Shown here: piece by piece, positions 8,588-15,507 of the stretch
Position numbering within the stretch: the stretch's first letter is position 1
How the letters are laid out: each line of letters starts with the position of its first letter
Origin: Kineococcus gynurae
GTDB taxonomy: Bacteria; Actinomycetota; Actinomycetes; Actinomycetales; Kineococcaceae
Length of the DNA: 64,000 nucleotides
Direction: 5' to 3' (one strand)
Assembly: GCF_050871315.1 (NCBI RefSeq)
Contig: NZ_JBJLRE010000010.1
Translations under genes and position numbers: made by a program
The notes under the pieces: model-generated
Seen by the model: the letters and a program-made list of their open reading frames with translations, nothing else
Database searches by the model: none
Told to the model about the DNA's origin: nothing

Positions 8588-8791
8588 TCAGAGGTCCTTG
8601 ACCTTGCGGCCCTTGTACTCCAGGTACAGCGGGGTGCCCGCGGAGTCGGTGACCACGCGCGCCTGGTGCGGGCGGGCGTAGGCGACCTGGCCCCGGACGG
8701 TGGAGGTGACGAGCGGCTGCTCGGCGGCCTTCCACTGCGAACGGCGCGAACGCGTGTTGCTGCGGGACATCTTCCGCTTCGGGACGGCCAC
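8588..8791 (-). CDS. rpmF: Large ribosomal subunit protein bL32
   Basis: 67 residues beginning (M)AVPKRKMSRSNTRSRRSQW, the diagnostic bL32 N-terminus. This version has no CxxC zinc motif in its C-terminal half (TSTVRGQVAYARPHQARVV), the zinc-independent form. The GTG start follows AAGAG and overlaps nothing; the upstream DUF177 gene ends only two bases before it. The DUF177-rpmF pair is conserved across many bacteria. Confidence 0.95.
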   Translation of the reverse strand: MAVPKRKMSRSNTRSRRSQWKAAEQPLVTSTVRGQVAYARPHQARVVTDSAGTPLYLEYKGRKVKDL

Positions 8792-8793
8792 GA

Positions 8794-9399
8794 TCAGCTC
8801 TTCTCTCTTGTTCCGGACGGGTTCTGCTCGGGCTGCTCGGTGAGCAGACCCTGGAGAGCGGCCCACCGGGGGTCGGCCGTCTCAGGTTCGGCGTGGGCCA
8901 CGGTCGGGTCCGGGGCGACCCCGATCTCGTAGTCCTGCTGGCACGGTCCGTCGCACTCGGGCTGGAACGGCAGCTCCAGCACGATCGCGTCCCGGACCGC
9001 GGGTTCGAGGTCCACCAGCTCGCCGGGGGCGACCTCACGGATCTCGTCGTCGTCGGGGCCCAGCTCGACGGGGGTCTTGCCGGGGTAGGCGAACAGCTCC
9101 TGCACGTCCACCTCGACGTCCTGCTCGACCTCGGTCAGGCACCGGACGCACTCACCGACGGCCCGGGCCTGGACGGTGCCGGAGACCAGCACACCCTCCA
9201 TGACCGCTTCCAGCCTCAGGTCCAGGACCAGGTCGGACCCCTCGGGGACCCCGATGACCGCGATGCCCAGGTCGGCCGGGGCCGGCACCGTGCGCTGCAA
9301 CGTCCGCATCGACCCGGGGCGCCGCCCCAGCTCGTGCGTGGAGAGCACGAGGGGCGCTTTCGGGTCGAGCTGACCCTCCAGCACCTTCTGCCTGCCCAC
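8794..9399 (-). CDS. DUF177/YceD family protein
   Basis: A 201-residue member of the YceD family, almost always encoded directly upstream of rpmF and linked in the literature to ribosomal RNA accumulation. Visible family features are the internal motif GECVRCLTEVEQDVEVDVQELF with a CxxC pair, the acidic central stretch (LGPDDDEIREV), and the region ELPFQPECDGPC with two further cysteines. GTG 9399 is preferred over GTG 9408 because a GAAGG box lies nine bases before it and directly abuts the other. It is the first gene of the operon leading to rpmF and rnc. Confidence 0.9.
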   Translation of the reverse strand: MGRQKVLEGQLDPKAPLVLSTHELGRRPGSMRTLQRTVPAPADLGIAVIGVPEGSDLVLDLRLEAVMEGVLVSGTVQARAVGECVRCLTEVEQDVEVDVQELFAYPGKTPVELGPDDDEIREVAPGELVDLEPAVRDAIVLELPFQPECDGPCQQDYEIGVAPDPTVAHAEPETADPRWAALQGLLTEQPEQNPSGTREKS

Positions 9400-9585
9400 T
9401 GCCGCCACCCTTCGATCACCAGTCGTGCCACGACCCCGCCGCTGGTCCCCGCCCGAGGGCAGAGCTGCGTCGAGGTCGCGCTCCAGCGTAACGGAGCGCG
9501 CGCCGTGGACCGAATCGGCGACCCGAGGCCCCCGCGGGCGAGCCTCCGGGACTCGGCGGACCCGCCGGACGGGGACGACCCGACC

Positions 9586-10128
9586 TCAGGGACGCGCGGC
9601 CGGCGCGGACCCCTCGCCCACCGCGCCCTGGGGCACGGTCGTCGTCGGCGCCGCGGCCTCCCCGGCCCGGGCCTCGGCCGCGGGCTTGGGCGTCTTGAGT
9701 CGCTCCCGGCCCCGGCGGGCCTGCTGCTGCAGGCGTTCCAGCTCCTCCTCGAAGTCGCCGAGCTTGCCGTCGCACCACGCGTCGGCGTCGGTCCGCAGCC
9801 GGGCGGCCTCCTCCCGGGCGGTCGTGATGATCGAGTCGGCCCGCTCGCGCGCGGCGCGGGTCACGGTCTGGGAGTCGACCAGCTGCTCGGCCTGCTCCCG
9901 GGCCCGGACGAGCTCGTGCTCGGCCTGCTCGCGCGCGGCCGCCAGCACCTCGTCGCGCTGGGCGAGGACGTCCCCGGCCTGCTGCACCTCGGCGGGCAGC
10001 AGCCGACGCACCTCGGCCACCAGCCGCAGCACCTGCTCGCGGTCCACCATCACCGACGACGAGAGGGGGACGCTGCGCGCCCCCGAGACGAGCGCGGCCA
10101 GCTCGCCGAGCTTCTCGTGCACCTCCAC
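9586..10128 (-). CDS. DivIVA-like coiled-coil protein
   Basis: A 180-residue protein. The N-terminus (VEVHEKLGELAALVSGARSV) is followed by about 110 residues of charged heptad-repeat coiled coil (REQAEHELVRAREQAEQL, RADSIITTAREEAARL), then a Pro/Ala-rich low-complexity tail. Genes of this type lie beside coaD in Streptomyces and relatives, where they are annotated as cell-division initiation or DivIVA-like proteins. It lacks the canonical DivIVA N-terminal membrane-binding motif, so polar localisation is not shown. GTG 10128 has GGAAG nine bases upstream. A longer in-frame reading back to 10311 overlaps coaD and is Arg-rich shadow. Confidence 0.7.
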   Translation of the reverse strand: MEVHEKLGELAALVSGARSVPLSSSVMVDREQVLRLVAEVRRLLPAEVQQAGDVLAQRDEVLAAAREQAEHELVRAREQAEQLVDSQTVTRAARERADSIITTAREEAARLRTDADAWCDGKLGDFEEELERLQQQARRGRERLKTPKPAAEARAGEAAAPTTTVPQGAVGEGSAPAARP

Positions 10129-10246
10129 GACAACCAACTTCCTTCGAGGTCTCGGACCGTCACGACGGTCCCGCCGGGTGTTCTCCGCCGCACATCCTCC
10201 ACCGTCGCGGCGCCGCCGTGCGCGACCGGTCGGTCCCGGGCCCGCC

Positions 10247-10759
10247 TCAGCGGCCCAGACGCTCCCGCAGCGCGCGTTCGACGAGGGACGGGACGGCGTG
10301 GGCGATCCCACCCCCGTGCCGGGCCACCTCCTTCACCAGGCTGGAGGAGACGTGGCCGTAGCGCGGGTCGCCGACCACGAAGACGGTCTCCACCCCGCTG
10401 AGGTCACGGTTCATCAGGGCCATCGGGACCTCGTAGGCGTAGTCGGTGCTGCTGCGCAACCCCTTGACGATCATCCCCGCCCCGACCTCGCGGCAGTGCT
10501 CGACGAGCAGTCCGGCCGTCATCGGGGCCACCCGCACCCGCCCCGCCCGCGGGTCCTCGGTGCCCGCCAGCACCTCCCGCACCAGGGCGACGCGTTCCTC
10601 GGCGGTGAACAACGACGACTTGGCCGGGTTCGCCGCCACGGCCACGTGCACCTCGTCCACCAGGTCGGCCGCGCGCAGCAGCACGTCGAGGTGCCCCAGG
10701 GTCAACGGGTCGAAACTGCCCGGGCAGACGGCCCGGCGCGGGCCCCTCTCGACTGGCAC
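10247..10759 (-). CDS. coaD: Phosphopantetheine adenylyltransferase
   Basis: Fourth step of coenzyme A synthesis, transferring AMP from ATP to 4'-phosphopantetheine. The 170-residue protein has the nucleotidyltransferase motif CPGSFDPLTLGHLDVL (TxGH), the family segment IVKGLRSSTDYAYEVPMALMNR, and the C-terminal VSSSLVKEVARHGG. Length is typical (about 160). GTG 10759 lies 6 bases after TAGGCT and so looks leaderless. In most actinobacteria rsmD is immediately upstream; here a repeat element and a purine permease intervene. Confidence 0.97.
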   Translation of the reverse strand: MPVERGPRRAVCPGSFDPLTLGHLDVLLRAADLVDEVHVAVAANPAKSSLFTAEERVALVREVLAGTEDPRAGRVRVAPMTAGLLVEHCREVGAGMIVKGLRSSTDYAYEVPMALMNRDLSGVETVFVVGDPRYGHVSSSLVKEVARHGGGIAHAVPSLVERALRERLGR

Positions 10760-10765
10760 CCCCCG

Positions 10766-10771
10766 AGCCTA
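10766..10771 (-). promoter_or_regulatory. -10 element of coaD
   Basis: TAGGCT on the minus strand, 6 bases before the GTG at 10759, giving leaderless spacing. Confidence 0.5.
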
Positions 10772-10790
10772 GGTGCACCCCCACGACCGG

Positions 10791-10862
10791 GCCCCGCCCC
10801 TTCCCCCAGCCCCCCCTCCCCTCCCCTTCCCTTCCCTTCCCATCCCCACCCCGCCCCTTCCC
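10791..10862. other. Polypyrimidine tract
   Basis: About 70 bases almost purely C and T on the plus strand (CCCCTCCCCTTCCCTTCCCTTCCC style), lying between the coaD promoter and the palindromic repeat. No gene is present. Such tracts can form mirror-type triplex structures or simply result from replication slippage. Confidence 0.7.
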
Positions 10863-10952
10863 CACCGTGATCAAGGAATGAGTGCTCACCCACCCCGTCC
10901 GCCCCGCGTCGGGGTGCGACAGGAGTGAAGAACTTCCTTGATCACGGTGGGG
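10860..10952. repeat. Palindromic repeat, copy 1 (GTGATCAAGGAA family)
   Basis: Perfect 19-base inverted repeat: CCCCACCGTGATCAAGGAA at 10860-10878 and its complement at 10934-10952. A 55-base centre carries an inner 7-bp stem (CACCCCG 10891-10897 with CGGGGTG 10910-10916). The same GTGATCAAGGAA arm recurs at 24366 and 51747. The complement of the right half (ACTCCTGTCGCACCCC) also resembles the arm of the 51747 copy (ACTCCTGCCCCACCC), so these are diverged copies of one element. Unlike the other two, this copy sits between divergent genes (coaD and the purine permease), where a terminator is not expected. Confidence 0.85.
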
Positions 10953-11077
10953 TCGGGGTGGGTCGGGGGTGTGGTCGGAATGCGCAGGAACGGCGGCGAT
11001 CCGTGGCACGATGCCGCCCTGGCCCCGCCGTCGCGGCCGCTCCCCCACCCCTCTCCGCTGCGCCCCGGAGGTCCTCG

Positions 11078-12553
11078 ATGGCTGTCACCAGCACGCCACC
11101 CGCCCGCTCCGCCCTGGACCGGTACTTCCGGATCACCGAACGCGGCTCGACCGTCGGTCGGGAGGTCCGCGGGGGCCTGGCGACGTTCTTCACGATGGCC
11201 TACATCGTGGTCCTCAACCCGCTGATCATCGGCACCCAGCCCGACGGGACGGGCGCCTACCTCGGGGGCGGGTCGGCCCCGGACCTCGCCGCGGTCGCCG
11301 CCGGCACCGCACTGGTCGCCGGGGTCATGACCATCCTCATGGGCGTGGTCGCCAACTACCCGCTGGCGCTGGCGACCGGGCTCGGCCTGAACGCCTTCCT
11401 CGCCTTCGGGGTCGCCGCGCTGCCCGGGATGACCTGGGCCGACGCGATGGGCCTGGTGGTCCTCGAGGGGCTGCTCATCCTCGTGCTGGTCCTCAGCGGG
11501 TTCCGCGAGGCGGTCTTCCGGGCGGTCCCCGCCCAGCTCAAGACCGCGATCAGCGTGGGGATCGGGCTGTTCATCACCATCGTCGGCCTCGTCGACGCCG
11601 GCATCGTCCGCCCCGGCGCGGGCACCCCCCTGCAGCTGGGTGTCGGCGGCTTCCTGGCCGGGTGGCCCACCCTGGTCTTCGTGGTCGGGCTCGTCCTGAT
11701 CATCGTGCTCTTCGCCCGCGGGGTCCGTGGGGCGATCCTCGGCGGCATCGTCGCCGCCACCGCGCTGGCCCTCGTCGTCGAGGCGGTCGCGAAGCTCGGC
11801 CCTCGCGTCGGCGCCGACGGCCAGGTCCGCGACCCGCTGGCCTGGGGCCTCAACGTCCCCGCCATCCCGGACTCCTGGGTCGACGTGCCCGACTTCGGGC
11901 TGCTCGGGCAGTTCAACCTGCTCGGCTCGTTCGACCGGATCGGCGTCGTCAGCGTCCTGCTGCTGGTCTTCACGCTCCTGCTCGCCGACTTCTTCGACAC
12001 CATGGGGACGATGGTCGCCATCGGCAAGGAGGGCGACCTGCTCGACGCCGAGGGCAACCCGCCCCGGATGCGGCGCATCCTCGTCGTCGACTCCGTGGCC
12101 GCCGCGGCCGGCGGGGCGGCCGGGGTCTCCAGCAACACCAGCTACATCGAGTCCGCGACCGGGGTCGGCGAGGGCGCCCGCACCGGCCTCGCCAGCGTCG
12201 TCACCGGGGTCGCGTTCCTGCTCACGACGTTCCTCGCCCCGGTCGTCGGGATGGTCCCCTACGAGGCCGCGACCCCCGCGCTCGTCGTCGTCGGGTTCCT
12301 GATGATGACCCAGGTCAAGGAGATCAGCTGGGACGACCTGGAACTGGCCCTGCCGGCGTTCCTGACCATCGTCCTGATGCCGTTCACGTACTCGATCAGC
12401 GCCGGGATCGGCGCCGGCTTCCTCGCCTTCGTGCTGCTGAAGATCGTGCGCCGCAAGATCTCCGACGTGCACCCGCTCATGTGGGTGGTCGCCGGGTTGT
12501 TCGTCGTCTACTTCTGCATCGACCCGATCAGCTCGCTGCTCGGCGTCGCCTGA
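11078..12553 (+). CDS. NCS2-type purine permease (AzgA/PbuG-like)
   Basis: The 491-residue protein has about 12-13 membrane helices and probably takes up guanine/hypoxanthine/adenine by proton symport. AzgA-subfamily features are the N-terminus LDRYFRITERGSTVGREV with GGLATFFTMAYIVVLNP, the motif ALATGLGLNAFLAFGV, and the SSNTSYIESATGVGEGARTG segment with the substrate-site Glu. ATG 11078 has GGAGG seven bases upstream. The gene runs against its neighbours and, with the palindromic repeat, separates coaD from rsmD. The substrate is inferred from the family. Confidence 0.88.
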   Translation: MAVTSTPPARSALDRYFRITERGSTVGREVRGGLATFFTMAYIVVLNPLIIGTQPDGTGAYLGGGSAPDLAAVAAGTALVAGVMTILMGVVANYPLALATGLGLNAFLAFGVAALPGMTWADAMGLVVLEGLLILVLVLSGFREAVFRAVPAQLKTAISVGIGLFITIVGLVDAGIVRPGAGTPLQLGVGGFLAGWPTLVFVVGLVLIIVLFARGVRGAILGGIVAATALALVVEAVAKLGPRVGADGQVRDPLAWGLNVPAIPDSWVDVPDFGLLGQFNLLGSFDRIGVVSVLLLVFTLLLADFFDTMGTMVAIGKEGDLLDAEGNPPRMRRILVVDSVAAAAGGAAGVSSNTSYIESATGVGEGARTGLASVVTGVAFLLTTFLAPVVGMVPYEAATPALVVVGFLMMTQVKEISWDDLELALPAFLTIVLMPFTYSISAGIGAGFLAFVLLKIVRRKISDVHPLMWVVAGLFVVYFCIDPISSLLGVA

Positions 12554-12569
12554 GCCGCGGCCGGGGCGG

Positions 12570-13148
12570 TCAGGGGGCCGTGGGCTCCTCGGCCGGCCCG
12601 GCCGTCCAGACGGCGGTCTCGCCGTACCCGCGTCGGCGCTCGCGCACCAGCCCGGACGGCCAGGTCGGTTCGGGGCTGCGTGCCGACCGCTCGACGACGA
12701 CGAGCGCGTCCGGCGCCAGCAGGCCGACGAGCCGGGCCAGCACCGCGGCCAGCTCGTCCTCGCCGAGGGGGTAGGGCGGGTCGAGCAGCACGAGGTCCCA
12801 GCCGCCCCCGACCACGGCGGCGGGCGAGGCCAGGAACCGTTCGACCTTCTCGGCCACGACGGACACCCCGGGCAGCCCGAGCTCGCGGACGTTGCCGCGC
12901 GCGGCGGTCACCGCCGCCCGGGCGGCCTCCACCAGGACGACCCGTGCCGCCCCCCGGCTCGCCGCCTCCAGACCGAGTGCCCCCGACCCCGCGTAGAGGT
13001 CCAGGACGCGCGTGCCCGAGCACAGTCCCGCGGAGTCCAGCGCCGAGAACAGCGCCTCGCGCACCCGGTCGCTGGTGGGGCGGGTGGCCGAGCCCGCGGG
13101 CACCTGCAACCGGCGTCCCCCGGCCGCGCCGGCGACGATCCGGGTCAC
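12570..13148 (-). CDS. rsmD: 16S rRNA (guanine966-N2)-methyltransferase
   Basis: Methylates G966 of 16S rRNA using S-adenosylmethionine. The 192-residue protein starts VTRIVAGAAGGRRLQVPAG, the standard RsmD N-terminus, with TRPTSDRVREALFSAL, the SAM-binding loop VLDLYAGSGALGLEAASRG, and the catalytic LLDPPYPL motif. GTG 13148 overlaps the stop of the upstream membrane gene as GTGA, so translation is probably coupled. It is the last gene of the recG-ABC-membrane protein-rsmD chain. Confidence 0.96.
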   Translation of the reverse strand: MTRIVAGAAGGRRLQVPAGSATRPTSDRVREALFSALDSAGLCSGTRVLDLYAGSGALGLEAASRGAARVVLVEAARAAVTAARGNVRELGLPGVSVVAEKVERFLASPAAVVGGGWDLVLLDPPYPLGEDELAAVLARLVGLLAPDALVVVERSARSPEPTWPSGLVRERRRGYGETAVWTAGPAEEPTAP

Positions 13149-14779
13149 CGCTCGGCCCCCGCCCGGTGGGCCGCGTACCCCCAGGCGATCGCCACGGCCA
13201 CGGCGGTGACGACGAGCTGGCCGAGCAGCAGCTGCTCGGGGACCGCGCGGGCCAGCAGCGCGAGCAGCACCGGCAGCGTCACGAGCAGGCCCACGTCCGG
13301 CCCCGTCGTCACCGCGGCGACGGCGCCGGGGGGCACCGCGCCCATGGCGGTGCTGACCGCGGGTCGGGACAGGTCCGGGTCGGGGCGCACGGCTCCGCGC
13401 AGGGCGGCGGCGGCCCACCCGGTCCCGGCCAGCGCGCCGAGGCAGGCCCAGTCCACGAACCGGCCCCCCACGTCGAAGCCCGCGGCCACCAGGGGCAGCG
13501 TGAGCGCCCCCCAGACCATCATCACCAGGGCGACGGGGACCAGCCGGACGAGCGGCAGCGTCGCCGTCGAGACGCCCAGGGCCCGTGACGCCGCCGGGGC
13601 CAGGGCCTGCCCGCGGGCCGGCTCGGACAGGCTCGTCGCCGCGGCGTAGCCGGCCAGCCAGAGCAGCACCGCCGCGGCCCCCCGGGGCGCCCCGGTCCCG
13701 GCCACCAGCACGAAGGGCAGCAGCCCGAGCGCGAGGGCGGTGAGCAGCCGGCGCGGCTGGCGAGCGAGAAGGGTGAGGTCGGCGGCCAGCACGGCCGACT
13801 CCGGGGTGCGCACCCAGCGGTAGCGACCGCCCACCCGACCGCGCCGCCGCCGCGGACCGGAGGGCTCGGCGGCGACCGCCCGGCCGAACTCGCGGACGTC
13901 GACCTGCAGGACCGAGCCCGAGGCCCGGCCCAGGCGGGCGGCCGCCGTGCGCAGCGCGGGGGTGCTCGTCCGGGCGACCGCCGCCGGGACCCGTGGCCCG
14001 ACGGCGAGCAGGACCAGCAGACCGAGCAGGGCGAGGAGCCCGAGCGCCCCGAGGCCGACCCCGGGGGGCACCGCCTCCACCCCGAGGACCGCCGCGACGG
14101 TCAGGGCGAGGACGACCGCGAGCGCGACCGCGTCCAGCACCGTCCCGACGCGGGCCGAGGCGGCCGCCCCCGCCCGGATCACGACGGCGGCCAGCAGCAG
14201 CACCCCGGCCGCCCCGCACACCGCCCCCAGCAGCGCCCCGAGACCCAGGACGAGGGGCAGCGGCGTCGTCGCGGTCGGGGTGATCCAGGCCGCGAGCAGG
14301 CCCACGACGGCTCCGGCCCCGGCCCCGGCCACCGTCCGGCGCCGCAGCACGGGTCGGAGGAGGTCTCCGCGCTCCACCGGCAGCGACAGCCACCAGTGGG
14401 TGCGGGGCAGGTCCAGCCCCACCGGTCCGAGTCGGGCCAGCATCCCGAGCCCGAGCAGCAGCAGACCGAGCGCCAGACCCGCGGCCATCAGCGCCTCGCT
14501 CAGCCGCGTCCCTCCCCCGGCCCCGCCCGCGGCCCCGGCCTGCAGCGCCTGGCGCAACCGACCGGAGACCCCGAGCAGCAGCAGCGCGCCGATGCCGATC
14601 TCCAGGGCGACGGTGTACGCGTCGGTGACCGCGGCCCGCAGCCCGCGCAGCCGACGGCTGGGCGCGGCCTCGTCGACGAGCTCGCGCCCGCTGGGCAGGG
14701 GTCGGTCGGCTACCGGCCCGACGAGCCCCGTGACCGGGACGGGAGGCCGGGCCGGCGGCGGGACAGGGGGCGGGGTCAC
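13145..14779 (-). CDS. Multi-pass membrane protein paired with an ABC ATPase (DUF6297-like)
   Basis: A 544-residue, very Ala/Leu-rich protein with roughly 12 hydrophobic segments and a Pro-rich cytoplasmic N-terminus. Position and topology make it the probable permease for the ATPase encoded immediately upstream: the GTG of this gene overlaps the ATPase stop as GTGA, and its own stop overlaps rsmD as GTGA. The segment LDLPRTHWWLSLPVERGDLLRP resembles what I recall of the actinobacterial DUF6297 family, also found next to an ABC ATPase. The substrate is unknown; membrane stress or peptide export would be guesses. Confidence 0.7.
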   Translation of the reverse strand: MTPPPVPPPARPPVPVTGLVGPVADRPLPSGRELVDEAAPSRRLRGLRAAVTDAYTVALEIGIGALLLLGVSGRLRQALQAGAAGGAGGGTRLSEALMAAGLALGLLLLGLGMLARLGPVGLDLPRTHWWLSLPVERGDLLRPVLRRRTVAGAGAGAVVGLLAAWITPTATTPLPLVLGLGALLGAVCGAAGVLLLAAVVIRAGAAASARVGTVLDAVALAVVLALTVAAVLGVEAVPPGVGLGALGLLALLGLLVLLAVGPRVPAAVARTSTPALRTAAARLGRASGSVLQVDVREFGRAVAAEPSGPRRRRGRVGGRYRWVRTPESAVLAADLTLLARQPRRLLTALALGLLPFVLVAGTGAPRGAAAVLLWLAGYAAATSLSEPARGQALAPAASRALGVSTATLPLVRLVPVALVMMVWGALTLPLVAAGFDVGGRFVDWACLGALAGTGWAAAALRGAVRPDPDLSRPAVSTAMGAVPPGAVAAVTTGPDVGLLVTLPVLLALLARAVPEQLLLGQLVVTAVAVAIAWGYAAHRAGAER

Positions 14780-15507
14780 CCCTGCGCCACCGGCGCGGTG
14801 ACGATCCGGGCCGCCTCGCCCGGGTCGACGACGGGGCAGTCCTCGGCCCCGCCGGCGTCGACGACCACGACGGCCCGGTCGGCGACACGGCGCAGCAGGA
14901 CGGTGTCGTGCGTCGCCAGCAGCAGGGCCGTCCCCGCGTCGCGCTCGGCCGCGAGCCGCTCGGCCAAGGCCTCGCGCCCGGTCGGGTCCAGACGTTGCTC
15001 GGGTTCGTCGAGCAGCAGCAGGGCGCGGGGCCGGACGAGGGCCGCCGCCAGCAGCAGGCGCCGACGCTGCCCCGAGGAGAGCGCGGTGGGCAGCTGGTCG
15101 GCCTGCTCGGTGAGGGCCTGGCGCTCCAGCTCGGCGTCGACCACGTCGACCACGTCGCGCACCCCGTGCCCGCGCGCGACCAGCTCCAGGTGCTCGGCCA
15201 CGGAGAGCTCCGGGAACCAGGCGTCCTCGTCGAGGACCGTGGCCACGTCGCGGCGGTAGGCCGAGGTCCGCTCGTCCAGGGCCTGCCCGCGCCAGCGGAC
15301 GGTCCCGTCGAGCGGGGTCAGCAGCCCGGCGACCGCCTTGAGGACGGTGGACTTGCCGGCCCCGTTCGCGCCGACCAGGCAGACCGCCTCCCCCGGGGCG
15401 ACGTCGACCGAGACCGGTGCGCAGACCGGGGACCCCGCGTAGCCGACGACGAGCCGGTGGATGCCGAGCCCCTCGGCGGGGGCGGGGGTCTCGGGACGAG
15501 GGCTCAC
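14776..15507 (-). CDS. ABC transporter ATP-binding protein
   Basis: A 243-residue ATPase. Walker A GANGAGKST lies near residue 40, the signature region is LSSGQRRRLLLAAALV, Walker B is RALLLLDEPEQRLD (the catalytic Glu is present), and the switch His is in LLATHDTVLL. The signature is LSSGQ rather than LSGGQ, a tolerated variant. GTG 15507 overlaps the recG stop as GTGA. It is presumed to energise the membrane protein encoded next. Confidence 0.9.
   Translation of the reverse strand: MSPRPETPAPAEGLGIHRLVVGYAGSPVCAPVSVDVAPGEAVCLVGANGAGKSTVLKAVAGLLTPLDGTVRWRGQALDERTSAYRRDVATVLDEDAWFPELSVAEHLELVARGHGVRDVVDVVDAELERQALTEQADQLPTALSSGQRRRLLLAAALVRPRALLLLDEPEQRLDPTGREALAERLAAERDAGTALLLATHDTVLLRRVADRAVVVVDAGGAEDCPVVDPGEAARIVTAPVAQG

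Noticed and set aside
8571..9038. Long N-terminal extension of rnc through rpmF
   Set aside because: Runs through rpmF in another frame; RNase III begins normally at 8570.
9216..9431. Small minus-strand frame overlapping the DUF177 start
   Set aside because: Overlaps the DUF177 gene out of phase, with no supporting motif.
10860..10952. Insertion sequence ends
   Set aside because: The inverted repeats enclose only 55 bases with no transposase, and no target duplication was recognised. Kept as a palindromic repeat.
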